A stretch of DNA of 64,000 nucleotides, taken from positions 62,001 through 126,000 of the forward strand of contig NZ_SDMQ01000009.1 of NCBI RefSeq assembly GCF_004324755.1, given 5' to 3'. The first letter of the stretch is position 1; every line of letters begins with the position of its first letter. The position numbers and the translations under genes were made by a program. Under the pieces are notes generated by a model that was not told the DNA's origin, ran no database searches, and worked only from the letters and a program-made list of their open reading frames with translations. Shown here piece after piece: positions 53,745 to 63,002 of this stretch. Source of the stretch: Propioniciclava sinopodophylli (GTDB taxonomy: Bacteria; Actinomycetota; Actinomycetes; Propionibacteriales; Propionibacteriaceae).

Positions 53745-55424
53745 TCACGCGATCGTGGTGGCTGACCTCGCCGTTCCAAGCCGCTGACAAACGTCATCCC
53801 CGCCCATGTGCCGAATCACGTCCGGATCACCCACCACGATCAGTCGATCGGTGGCGCGAGACAAGCCCACGTACAGCCGCTCGGCGGCGCGGTCACGGCG
53901 TCCGGACTCGTTCACGCACAGCACTACCGCACGGCGCTCCATGCCCTTGAAGCCCAGGACGTGCCCGTAGAAGATGTCGTCGGATTCCCAGAACTGCTTC
54001 CAGTAGTCCTTCTGGCCGAGAGTCTCCTGCCGCTCGGTCTGCACGGGGTGGCGCTGGCCGAGGGTGATCAGGGCGATGTCGGCGGCGGACCATCCCTCGT
54101 CGAACAGCACCTCCACCTGGTCGTCGGCCACGCCGAGTGCATCCTCGGAGGAACAGGCCACGAAGGTGACCTCCGGCCCGTCCTCGCCGCGGATCTCCAT
54201 GCCGGTCGGCGCGAGCGGGACGAAGGTCTCGGCGATCTGGCGAGTGTTGCGCAGGTTGTGGTCCAGCACGAGCGGGACGAGCTGCACCGGCGGACGCCCG
54301 AACCGGGCGAACACGCGCTGGCGCTCGTCTGAGTAGGCATACAGGCCGCTGCTCTCCTCGTCGCGGAGCGCGCCGAGCAGGGGGAGCCACCAGTCGTCGG
54401 CGAAGTCCTGCGCCTCGTCGACGATGATCGCGTCGAACTTCTGCTCCGGCGTCAGCTGGGTGGCCTTCTCCGCCATCTGGCGGGGGAGTTCGACCTCCCA
54501 GAAGTCGGAGTCGTCGCGTCCGCCGAAGTCGGTGATGCCCCAGCGCCGGCCGAGGTCCTCGAACGTGCCGACGAACCGCGGACGCTTGCCGCGCGAGCCC
54601 ACCATCAGCGACCGCTCGAGGTAGGTGGCCAGCCCGTAGGAGTAGCAGACCACGGCCACGTTCTTGCGTTCGCCGAGCAGGCGTCCGGACGCCAGGTCGC
54701 AGGCCTGCTGCATCGCCAGGACCGTCTTGCCGCTGCCTGCCGCGCCGCGGATCTCGAGGCGGTTGAGGAGCCGCGTGACCTTGAGCAGTTGCGCTTGTTC
54801 GGCGGTGAGGCGTTGGACGCGTTCCTCGCGGTCCTCGGCGAGCGCGATGGTGTCGCGTGCGGGCAGGAAGCGTCCGTGCAGGATGTCGAGGATCACGTTC
54901 ACGTCTTCCAGCGTGGGCGGACGGGCGTCCTTCTGGTACCGCCACGTGGTGTCCCAGAGGCGGGCACCGACCTCGTCCAGGTCGTTACGCCCGCTGACCT
55001 GCCAACGGGGGAGGTCCGGCATGGCGAACTTGTCGTCAAGATCGGTGTGGGCCAGTACGACGTGGTGGCTCCACCGGACGCGCGTCCGGCTGCCCCAACG
55101 CGGGTCGGCCTCGACGTACTTGCGGAGCGCGTACTGGGCGTCCCGGGCCTGGTCGACGGGGTAGATCCGCTCCCGGTCCTCTCGCTGGATGTACCACGCG
55201 CCGTCCTCCACCCACACGTGGCTGCCCTTGACCTCGACGGCCACGATCCCGGAGCCGGGCATGAGGACGAGCAGGTCCACCTCGTGGTCCTTGTGCTCAT
55301 CGGCGATGTGCAGGTTGGGCACGACCGTGCACTCGGGTCCGAGCTGTCGTGTCACCTTCTGCCAGACGTCTCGTTCGGACGCCGTGGTGAAGATCGGTGC
55401 TTCGGGCGGGGTGAAGCCCGTCAT
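53745..55424 (-). CDS. NERD nuclease-domain / UvrD-like helicase fusion
   Basis: A 559-residue protein. The N-terminal NERD domain (residues about 1-130) has a PD-(D/E)xK-like core: HEVDLLVLMPGSGIVAVEVKG. An SF1 helicase domain follows, with Walker A RGAAGSGKTVLA at about residue 228, Walker B IIVDEAQDFAD, motif III-like YSDERQRVF, and motif VI ERLYVGLSRATDRLIVVGD. Length is that of a compact SF1 helicase without the large 2B insertions. ATG 55424 is behind AGGAG. Such NERD-helicases occur in defence and DNA-repair contexts; the divergent sigma-like gene and the McrBC locus favour defence. Heptamer content resembles the host genes, unlike the McrBC part. Confidence 0.83.
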   Translation of the reverse strand: MTGFTPPEAPIFTTASERDVWQKVTRQLGPECTVVPNLHIADEHKDHEVDLLVLMPGSGIVAVEVKGSHVWVEDGAWYIQREDRERIYPVDQARDAQYALRKYVEADPRWGSRTRVRWSHHVVLAHTDLDDKFAMPDLPRWQVSGRNDLDEVGARLWDTTWRYQKDARPPTLEDVNVILDILHGRFLPARDTIALAEDREERVQRLTAEQAQLLKVTRLLNRLEIRGAAGSGKTVLAMQQACDLASGRLLGERKNVAVVCYSYGLATYLERSLMVGSRGKRPRFVGTFEDLGRRWGITDFGGRDDSDFWEVELPRQMAEKATQLTPEQKFDAIIVDEAQDFADDWWLPLLGALRDEESSGLYAYSDERQRVFARFGRPPVQLVPLVLDHNLRNTRQIAETFVPLAPTGMEIRGEDGPEVTFVACSSEDALGVADDQVEVLFDEGWSAADIALITLGQRHPVQTERQETLGQKDYWKQFWESDDIFYGHVLGFKGMERRAVVLCVNESGRRDRAAERLYVGLSRATDRLIVVGDPDVIRHMGGDDVCQRLGTARSATTIA

Positions 55425-55661
55425 GGTTTGGCTCCTGTCTTCAGCGACTGGGGTTCAGGAATGCTATCCCGTAGTACTTCGCCGGGCCTGATCACCTGAT
55501 TGCACTACAGTCGCGAGCGTGACTGGCCGGCCGCGAACCGAAGCACGATGAGTCCGTCCGGACCACAGTGACCGTAGTGTGCGCAGTGCGAGCCGCATCG
55601 GGGAGAAAGTGTCAGGGGCGCCGGTTAGCGTGGCGGGCAGGAACACGAAGGAGTGAGTGAA

Positions 55662-57890
55662 GTGGACGAAGAGGGGCACCGCGTTGTGGTGTGGTCGCAG
55701 GTCTTTCCCTGGGCCGCAGTGGCTGACGAGGAGCGCAGCGACTGGTGGGACGAGCCTGTTGGCGACGGGAGCGATGCGGACCGCGAGGCACGTCTCAGCG
55801 TGATCGCCCAGCTGGCCCATTCCCTCACCCGGGTGCGCTTGGCTGCCCTGTTCCCTGGTCTGGATCCCCAGGCAAACCTCCTCTGGATGGGCCTCCCGAT
55901 ACGCGCGCGCAATGTCTTCAACCGTGAGCGCATGCACACGTGGCGGGACTTGGGCGACAAGACCCTTGACGACGTCCTGGATTGGCGCAACATGGGCGTG
56001 GGCACGGTCGACGCGTTGCTCGAGTTCTTGGCGGCTGAATCGCTCGCGGCGGCCTTGCGGGAGCCGGGCCTGGGCTTCGAGGACGCGAACGAATGGGACG
56101 CCAGCGACCCCGAGGTGGTGGGAGGCACTGCGATTCAGGTCCCGACTAAGGTCTCCGCCCCGTGGTCAGAGGCGGTCCACCGCGCGGTCGAACCGCTCGC
56201 GCGGTGGAATGCCCTCGTCGGCCACCCGAACGCCCCGCTCCTGCGCGTGTCGGCTCCTGTCGGTGGCCCGGATGTGGTGGCCGGAGTCGCGGGACGCGGC
56301 TTGCTCACCGCGGCTCAGCTCCTGGGCGATGACGCCGTCGACATCGCCGACCTGCTGGAGGATCAGCTCGGCCTGTTGGAGCCGCGGGAAATGGTCATCC
56401 TCAAGGAGCGGATGTTGGCGGACGATCCCGTCACCCTCGACCAGTTGGGCCAACGCTTCGACGTCACCCGCGAGCGGATCCGGCAGATCGAGACCCGGCT
56501 GCGCTCAAAGCTGCTGGACTTCGTTCAGCAGGACCAGGCACTCCGCACCCTCTTCGCAGTCTTGGACTCCCTCGTCGGCGAGGTGACGGCCCTGGAGGAC
56601 GTCCTCCAAGTGATGCCGGCGCTGGGCCGGACTCTAGCCACGGTCAACCAGCCCGTGTGGCGGCTTCTCGACCGGTTGGGCGATTCGTTCGAGGTCCGTG
56701 GCGGTTGGTGTGTGCGACGCACGTACGAGGAGGCGGTTGGCCGGACGAAGGTCCGGCTGGAGGAGGCGGCCGACGGCAACGGTCTCGTCCCGCTCACAGG
56801 CCTTCGGTTCGTCCAGACGATCGACCCGGCTCGTCAGGCACGCCTTGATGAGGAGTGGATCGCCGCGTGTGGCTATCCCATCGCGGCGGGCCATGTGCTG
56901 GTCCGCGCCCGCAGCCTGGGGGACTGGGGCGTCGCCGTCCTGGCCCTGGAGGGTGAGCCTCTGGAGGCGGAGGCGATCCTGGCCCGCATCGGAGTGGAGC
57001 GCAGCTTGGGCTCGCTGCGCAATGCTCTGGCACTCGAGCCACGCGTGATCCGCGTCGACCGTGACGTCTTCGCCCTCGCCGACTGGGGGCTTGAGGAGTA
57101 CGGCGGCATCCGCCAGATGATCAAGGACCAGGTCGATGCCGGTGGCGGACATGTCCTCTTGACCGACCTGCTCGAGCATGCGGAGCGCTATGCGGTGGCG
57201 CGCTCAAGCGTCATTGCGTACGCCAGCGCCCACCCCTTCGTGTGCACCAGCGGGGTCGTCCAGTACATGCCGCGCGCTGCGGCGGGCAACGGACGTGAGC
57301 CAGCCCGGACGAAGCGGCTCTTCCGCGGGGACGCGGAGTGGCGTCTCCGCATCACCGTGACCAACGATCACCTGCGGGGTAGTGGATTCCCGATCCCCAG
57401 TGCCGCGGCCTCGCTGGTGGGGTTGCAGCCGGGGCAAACGCAGCTCCTGTCGGCCACGTTCGGCGAGCAGGCGGTTCGGTGGACGGGGCTGCAGCCCTCC
57501 CTGGGATCAATCCGAGCGCGGCTGCTCGAGATGGGCGTCGGTTTGGGGGAGGACGTGTTCCTCGTCCTCCAGGACGACAGGGTCTTCGACATCCGACGCG
57601 CAGAGCGACCCACCGGGCGCCCACTTCTCGACGCGGCACGACTGACCGGCTCCCGCCTGCAACGGGATTCCTCTGACCATGAGATCACGTTCCACCTTGC
57701 CCAAGCGGTGCAGGCGGAAGGCGCGCTCGGCATGGAGGCCCTTCGGGGGGTCTACTTCCAGCGGGGGGACGAGGACGTCGCAGCCCTGCTTCTCGATGCG
57801 CAGGAGCACCAGGAGCGGGACACGTGCGAGCCGACGGACGGCTCCCAGAAGGAACTGTCGCTGGCGGTGACGGCTCTCAACGGCGAGTGA
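55662..57890 (+). CDS. Large protein with RNA polymerase alpha-CTD-like and sigma region-4-like HTH segments
   Basis: A 742-residue protein. Residues about 77-122 (GLPIRARNVFNRERMHTWRDL, then WRNMGVGTVDALLEFL) have the helix-hairpin-helix pattern of the RNA polymerase alpha C-terminal domain. Residues about 240-285 read LEPREMVILKERMLADD, then TLDQLGQRFDVTRERIRQIE, the sigma-70 region-4 helix-turn-helix. A long C-terminal part (about 290-742) has repeated winged-helix-like segments (LEAEAILARIGVERSLGSLRNAL) and no catalytic motif I recognise. GTG 55662 is chosen because AAGGAG lies 8 nt upstream. It diverges from the NERD helicase and converges on mcrC. Probably a DNA-binding regulator or sensor; function unknown. 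Confidence 0.8.
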   Translation: MDEEGHRVVVWSQVFPWAAVADEERSDWWDEPVGDGSDADREARLSVIAQLAHSLTRVRLAALFPGLDPQANLLWMGLPIRARNVFNRERMHTWRDLGDKTLDDVLDWRNMGVGTVDALLEFLAAESLAAALREPGLGFEDANEWDASDPEVVGGTAIQVPTKVSAPWSEAVHRAVEPLARWNALVGHPNAPLLRVSAPVGGPDVVAGVAGRGLLTAAQLLGDDAVDIADLLEDQLGLLEPREMVILKERMLADDPVTLDQLGQRFDVTRERIRQIETRLRSKLLDFVQQDQALRTLFAVLDSLVGEVTALEDVLQVMPALGRTLATVNQPVWRLLDRLGDSFEVRGGWCVRRTYEEAVGRTKVRLEEAADGNGLVPLTGLRFVQTIDPARQARLDEEWIAACGYPIAAGHVLVRARSLGDWGVAVLALEGEPLEAEAILARIGVERSLGSLRNALALEPRVIRVDRDVFALADWGLEEYGGIRQMIKDQVDAGGGHVLLTDLLEHAERYAVARSSVIAYASAHPFVCTSGVVQYMPRAAAGNGREPARTKRLFRGDAEWRLRITVTNDHLRGSGFPIPSAAASLVGLQPGQTQLLSATFGEQAVRWTGLQPSLGSIRARLLEMGVGLGEDVFLVLQDDRVFDIRRAERPTGRPLLDAARLTGSRLQRDSSDHEITFHLAQAVQAEGALGMEALRGVYFQRGDEDVAALLLDAQEHQERDTCEPTDGSQKELSLAVTALNGE

Positions 57891-57908
57891 GCCATCATCC
57901 GGGCGTCT

Positions 57909-59113
57909 TCAGCCATCCTGAAGTTGCAGCGCGACGTGGTCCAGCGCCTCCGAGATTCTCCCCGGCGACCCCGACAGCGGCACTCGGATGGTGTCCAGTC
58001 TGGTTGCGACGTTGCGGACCTGAACACGACGGGCGGGCAGCTCAGTTCCCTCTCCCGCATCGCAGTAGACCAAGACGCCGCGCGGGAGGCCCAGGGCGGT
58101 GCAGTAGGCCAGCAGTTGGTAGTAGTCGGCGCTGCGGCCGCGTCCGTCCGTGGTGAGCTTGTACTTGCTGTCGGCGACCAGCTTGGCCTTGCCGGAGGCG
58201 TCCCGGAACAGCAGGTCGGGCTCCCCGGGGAGCTGGCCCTGAGCTCCCAGCGGGACCACCTGTTGCCGGGTCACGGTCCAGGTGCCGCGGAGACGGTGGC
58301 GAAGACTGGCGAACACGAAGTCCTCGAAGACCGCGTTCATGTCCACCAGGAAGGCCGACACCCGTGCGGTGCCGATCCCCTGAGCATGGCCGGCGCCGCC
58401 GAGGATGAGTCTTGCCAAGCCGACAGCCGGTTCATAGTGCTCGTTGAGGCGAGTGATGAGTGGGCCCGGATGGGCCAGGTCGTCCCACGCAGCGGGCCCA
58501 CGCCCGGGAGGAGCTTCAGCAGGCGGCGGAGGGTGAAGGTCGGCTGTGCGGGCACCACGGGGTTGCGGAGCAGGGCCAGGGCGGCAGCTGAGACGATCCG
58601 GTTGACGCGGGTGTCGATCGACCACTCGTCATAGCGGCAGCTGATGGGGGTGGGAAGTGCCACGGCGTTCGCCTGGGCCGGCCAGTCGATCCGGCCCCGC
58701 AGCGCGACCAGCCGGTCGGACTCCTCGTCGTAGGCATGGTCGACCCCCAGGACGAGCGCCCGTTCCAGCATCCGCGCGTACCAGGCGGCGACCGCCGCCG
58801 TCAGGCTCTGGGACGCGTGCGTGGCCAGCTGATGGTCGAACGCGATCCTGTGGGTGCTCCAGGTGAGCAGGTGCACCACGTTGTCCACCGGGACCTTGGG
58901 GACGACATGGACCACCAGCCCTGGAATGGTGACCGAGCCCACATGCGACGTCGCCCGCACCGAGTACCCGGCGGCGCTCGGGCTCACCGTGAGGCGAGAA
59001 CCGGCCGCGACTTGGAGCATCCGGGCTTGCCGGTCACTGATCGGGAGCTCGGCTTGCTTGTGTTCGAGGATCTCGACGGTGACGGTGTCCGAGTCGGGTC
59101 GACGTCCGGTCAT
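57909..59113 (-). pseudogene. mcrC: McrC 5-methylcytosine restriction subunit, frameshifted
   Basis: The N-terminal part (from ATG 59113) reads in one frame: VTVEILEHKQAELPISDRQARML, then VVPKVPVDNVVHLLTW and RGRIDWPAQ. Near 58484 the McrC sequence passes to the next frame: DDLAHPGPLITRLNEHYEPA, NAVFEDFVFASLRHRL, and the PD-(D/E)xK nuclease core GEPDLLFRD with LVADSKYK. Adding one G to a GGG run (58484-58486 on plus) restores LRGDDLAHP and makes the span exactly 402 codons, the normal McrC length. So this is a one-base deletion or a sequencing error. ATG overlaps the mcrB stop by 4 bp. If the lesion is real, the nuclease is lost. Confidence 0.85.
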
Positions 59114-61572
59114 CGGGCCGCCGCTGGGTCGGAGGCTTGGGTCCCGTCCTCCTCCTGGGCGTGGGCAGGGTGCAGACGCAGTTCGGTGGCGTAACGGTCC
59201 CGGACCTCGGGCCACCTCCAGCGGACCAGCTCCTCCGTCCTGCCCCACAGCAGCTCTTCGAGGGTGGGGTAGATGTTGTACTCCCAGATGCGCTGGAGTG
59301 CCTGCTCGGAGAGGTCCTCCTTCATGAAATGACTCGGGCCTATGACGAGGTGGTCGCCCACTTCGACCCGAAGTTCATCGTTGATCGCGTCGAGCATGTC
59401 CGCGACGGCCGTGCTGCGGCTGTGGTCGGTGAGCCAGCGGCGAAGTAGGCCCTTCATGGCGCCCAGGTGCGGGAAGAACGGGATGAAGTGAAAACGCCGG
59501 CGCAGGGCGGCGTCCACCAAGGCCACCGACCGGTCAGCGGTGTTCATCGTGGCGATGAAGAACAAGTTCGGGGGAAGGATGAACTTCTCCTGCGGGCGAT
59601 ACAAGGTGGCGACAGACACGTCGCGGTACTCCAGGAGGAACAACAGCTCACCGAACACCTTGGGCAGGTTGGCCCGGTTGAGCTCGTCGATGACCATGAC
59701 GTGGGGCCGGTCGGGGTCATCGATTGCGGCCTTGGCAAGGAGTGACAGCGGTCCCCGTCGCAACTCGTAGGCGACTGTGCCGCCGTCAAGGGTGGGGCGC
59801 AGACCCTCGAAGAAGTCCTCGTAGGTCGTTGCCGGGTGGAACTGCACCACGGTCGTCCGTGCAGGGTCCTCCTCGACCAGGGCAGCCGCCAGCCGCTTGG
59901 CCAGGTAAGTCTTGCCGGTTCCCGGGGGGCAGTAGAGGACCACTTGGCCCTTGTCCTCCAGGAGGGTGACGATCTCGTCGAGGACCGTTCGATCCACGTG
60001 GAGGTCCTCGGCGGCCTCGGCGATGAAGTCGCGGGTCAGGACAGGCTCGGGGTCGTCCTCCGCTTCGGTCGGCTCGGGCTCGTCGTCAGGGTCAACCAGA
60101 ACGCCGTCCTGGAACGCCAGGAACAGTTGCCACTCCTTCTCGGTCCACGCCTCGGGGCGCTTGTCCAGGGACGTGAGGGTCCACAGGGCGCCCTGCGCGT
60201 CCAGCCGGTCACGCAGGGGTTGCTCCCAACCTGCCGAGTCGCGGACGAGTTCGTCGAAGAACGCGTAGGCGCGCGTGACGAAGCCGCCCGGCGTGGCGCT
60301 CTGGGGCTCGTTGCCCCAGCCCGCGAGTCGCCAAGCCTTCCGGGTCTTCTCGACCTTCACGGGCGGGTGGACTTCGGGATCGTCGGCCATCAACAGCACT
60401 GACGCCAGCTTCACGGCGGGCCCCATCGTGGTGAGCCCCGCGGGACGGATCAAGGAGGCGAATTGGTCGACGCGCTCACTCTCTGAACGGGAGTCATTCC
60501 CCCACAGGGACTCCACCGCTCGGCGGGCATCCTCGGGGTTCGCCTTCGCCCACGCATCGAAGGTGGCGCGGGACCGCCACCCCATCAGGTTGTTGTTGGG
60601 GTCGAACAACCCCTTCCTCAGGGACTCGTACCACTCGACCACCCCGACCGGGTCGTTGTGCCGCCTGGCCTTGAGTTGGCGCGAGAAGTCCAGCTTGTAG
60701 TTCCGCTCCTCGGCGTCGAGGTCCATGGTCGTCCAGATGCGCTGGACCCACCGCACCACGCTCGTCCACGCCCTGTCCTTGTTCCACAGGTGCGGCAGGG
60801 GGTCGGTTTCGGCCGCGTAGTAGTCGAAGCATGGGCCGTAGGTTGAACTCAGCGCCTGCCTGATCTGCAGGAGGGCGCGGTCCATGTCTGTTTCGTCGCG
60901 TACGTGCCCGTTGAACCGGCTGAGGATCAGCTGCTTGTGCCGAGGCGAAACCGTGTGTTCGAAGGTGTCCGGGAACAGGAGATGGAGGAGCCCGAGCTTG
61001 GCCGCGTCGGCGGAGGAGTCGGGGGTGGCCACCACGACATCGCGGAACTGGAAGGGGTCGCGCAACAGCTCGGCGTAGCGGTCCGGGCTCTGGGACTTGA
61101 GCGCCATCGCGACGTGGACCAGGCAGGTGAGCTGGACGTCCCGTCGCGTGTTCGCCCACTGGCCGGGATGGGCGATACCGGGGCTCAGGGAGGCGTCGAC
61201 CTCGGCGGGGATGGTCGGGCGATCAGGGTGCCAGGAGAGGATCGCATTGAGGTCGGCTCGCTTCTTCGGGGCAGAGATCGCGCCTTCCCAGACCCACCAG
61301 AAGAAGAGAAGGTGGAGCTCTGCCATCAACTGGATCGCGGCGGGGGAGGCGTCGCTCAACTGCTCGTGGAGCTTGGCGAGGAACTTCTTGTCCCCGGTCT
61401 CGTCGGGCCTCTCGACGAACTTCACCTGGAGCTCGTCGAAGTTCTGCACCGTCCAGATCCGAGATCCTGGAGTGAGGATTGAGTCACCGTTGGGCAGGAC
61501 ATCAGTGGCCCAGCGCCAGGCGAGCCGGTAGATGCGGTCCATGGCCTCCTGCTCACCCTCGGTGCTTCTCAT
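59110..61572 (-). CDS. mcrB: McrB-type AAA+ GTPase of a type IV restriction system
   Basis: An 820-residue protein. The C-terminal AAA+ domain has Walker A YCPPGTGKTYLAKRLA at about residue 545, Walker B VMVIDELNRANLPKVFGELL, and the McrB-specific MNTADRSVALVDAALRRRF (sensor 1 and arginine finger). An N-terminal region of roughly 480 residues, containing LGLLHLLFPDTFEHTVSPRHKQL and an acidic linker, would be the DNA-recognition part. It is much longer than the about 160-residue E. coli domain and not one I can name. ATG 61572 overlaps the stop of the upstream gene. McrB translocates DNA and activates McrC. Confidence 0.92.
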   Translation of the reverse strand: MRSTEGEQEAMDRIYRLAWRWATDVLPNGDSILTPGSRIWTVQNFDELQVKFVERPDETGDKKFLAKLHEQLSDASPAAIQLMAELHLLFFWWVWEGAISAPKKRADLNAILSWHPDRPTIPAEVDASLSPGIAHPGQWANTRRDVQLTCLVHVAMALKSQSPDRYAELLRDPFQFRDVVVATPDSSADAAKLGLLHLLFPDTFEHTVSPRHKQLILSRFNGHVRDETDMDRALLQIRQALSSTYGPCFDYYAAETDPLPHLWNKDRAWTSVVRWVQRIWTTMDLDAEERNYKLDFSRQLKARRHNDPVGVVEWYESLRKGLFDPNNNLMGWRSRATFDAWAKANPEDARRAVESLWGNDSRSESERVDQFASLIRPAGLTTMGPAVKLASVLLMADDPEVHPPVKVEKTRKAWRLAGWGNEPQSATPGGFVTRAYAFFDELVRDSAGWEQPLRDRLDAQGALWTLTSLDKRPEAWTEKEWQLFLAFQDGVLVDPDDEPEPTEAEDDPEPVLTRDFIAEAAEDLHVDRTVLDEIVTLLEDKGQVVLYCPPGTGKTYLAKRLAAALVEEDPARTTVVQFHPATTYEDFFEGLRPTLDGGTVAYELRRGPLSLLAKAAIDDPDRPHVMVIDELNRANLPKVFGELLFLLEYRDVSVATLYRPQEKFILPPNLFFIATMNTADRSVALVDAALRRRFHFIPFFPHLGAMKGLLRRWLTDHSRSTAVADMLDAINDELRVEVGDHLVIGPSHFMKEDLSEQALQRIWEYNIYPTLEELLWGRTEELVRWRWPEVRDRYATELRLHPAHAQEEDGTQASDPAAAR

Positions 61573-62303
61573 GGTGTCGATTCCCTTCCCGCTGGAGACG
61601 CATCCTCGTCGGGATCATCCAGTGCGTGCAACAGCTCCAACAGATCCTTCAGATCGTCCCATCGCCTCTCCCGTACCGCATGCGCTTCGGTCACGAGGTC
61701 AATGCAGTGCGATGTCGAGTAGTACGTGGGCCCCTTGCGCATGAGCCGCAGGTTCAGGGTCATCATCGCTTCCTGCACCACTTGCTCGGTGAGGATCGCC
61801 AGCGCCAGGGGCAACGGTGCGACAAGTTGGAACCGGTCGCCGCCCCCTGGCTTCCAGTAGTGATCTGTCACCATGAAGGCGCCTCCGAAGGTGTCCCGCC
61901 AGCCGGGCCCCCACTCTCGCTCGAGCGGGCTCTTGGCGAGATGGAAGTAAGCGATCAGCAGGCCGCCGTCGTCTCTCAAGGTCAGTACTTCCTGCATGTT
62001 GATGTTGACGCGTGAGCACACCCCCGGCTGAGGGAGGCAAGACATCGACCAGAAGGTGAGTTCCGTTCGGTTGGGGAAGGGGATCGCCATGGTCAGATAC
62101 AGGCCGAGGATCCACAGGGCGTCCTCTGCGTTTGGCTGCTTCATGAACGTGGTGAAGCGGCGCCTGAACCGGCGACGGAGATCCTCGTCCACTGGGCGCG
62201 GGTCAGGATCGGATCCAACCTCTTCCCACACCGTCAGCCAGTGCTCCTGCTCCTCCGGGGTGACCAACTTGTCGAACTGGCGCTCGCCATGGACGACGCT
62301 CAT
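61569..62303 (-). CDS. Uncharacterised McrBC-operon protein
   Basis: A 244-residue protein encoded directly before mcrB with a 4-bp stop-start overlap. N-terminus is charged (LVTPEEQEHWLTVWEEVG, DEDLRRRFRRRFTTFM). A beta-rich centre (RVNINMQEVLTLRDDGGLLIAYFHLAK, GDRFQLVAPLPLALAI; read in parts) is followed by helices and an acidic tail. No nuclease or NTPase motif and no known family recognised. Start ATG 62303 has only a weak ribosome-binding site. Translational coupling suggests a component of this McrBC variant. Confidence 0.7.
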   Translation of the reverse strand: MSVVHGERQFDKLVTPEEQEHWLTVWEEVGSDPDPRPVDEDLRRRFRRRFTTFMKQPNAEDALWILGLYLTMAIPFPNRTELTFWSMSCLPQPGVCSRVNINMQEVLTLRDDGGLLIAYFHLAKSPLEREWGPGWRDTFGGAFMVTDHYWKPGGGDRFQLVAPLPLALAILTEQVVQEAMMTLNLRLMRKGPTYYSTSHCIDLVTEAHAVRERRWDDLKDLLELLHALDDPDEDASPAGRESTP

Positions 62304-62345
62304 CTCGGCCAAATTTCTGAGGCGCAGCCCCTTTGACTCAAGAGT

Positions 62346-62927
62346 ATGGATGCAGTGGCGCTCCTCGTCCGCGATGCTCTGGGTTCCTTCGACGGGTACG
62401 ACCTGCGCTTCTTCGATGACCCGGCGGACATGCGCGCTGAGCTGTTGCGTTTGGACGCCGAGGTCGGGCTCGCTCGGCTGGTCGCCGGTTTCGCGTGGCC
62501 TTGGGTGAGCAAGTCCGACAAGGGCGCGTTCGACATCACCGTCGACAGGTTGGCGCTGCGCTGGAACGCCACCGACAAGGACTGGATCAACGCGCCCGGG
62601 TCCGTGCTCGAGGTCGGCTCCATCCACACCGTGCAGGGCTATGACCTCAACTACGCGGGCGTCATCATCGGGCCGGACCTCCGCTACGACGAGGCGTCCG
62701 CACGCATCGTGGTCGACCGTGCGAACTACCACGACAAGAAGGGCAAGGAGAACAACCCCAAGCTGGGGCGCCAGGTCACCGACGACGACCTGTTGACGTA
62801 CATCACGAACATCTATGCCGTCCTGCTCACGCGCGGCATGCGGGGCACCTTCGTGTACGTCTGCGATCCCGCTCTGCGGGAGCATCTCCGTCCGTTCTTC
62901 AGCGCGAACTCGGGCAAGGCTGGATAG
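62346..62927 (+). pseudogene. C-terminal remnant of a DUF2075-type DNA/RNA helicase
   Basis: A 193-codon open frame matching only the end of DUF2075 helicases: VLEVGSIHTVQGYDLNYAGVI, GPDLRYDEASARIVVDRANYHD, and LLTYITNIYAVLLTRGMRGTFVYVC (late SF1 motifs). The Walker A and Walker B part is absent. It begins just beside the start of the McrBC operon on the other strand, so the N-terminal two-thirds was probably lost when that locus was inserted. A short functional derivative cannot be excluded. Confidence 0.72.
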
Positions 62928-63002
62928 GCCGGCGGCGGCCGCACCGAGTTCCCTGGGCGCACAATGGGCATCTGGGGTCCCGCCTGCCACCGGCAGGCGA
63001 CC

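Noticed and set aside
53335-53787. A 150-codon plus-strand frame
   Set aside because: Antisense to the 185-residue hypothetical gene and the helicase end; no family features, and its upstream half depends on that overlap.
50558-53797. A 1079-codon minus-strand frame
   Set aside because: Only the last 161 codons (from 51043) match a family; the upstream part is antisense to the GH15 gene.
58470-58500. Programmed -1 frameshift in mcrC
   Set aside because: No canonical slippery heptamer or clear downstream stimulatory structure; a one-base deletion in a GGG run explains the break exactly.
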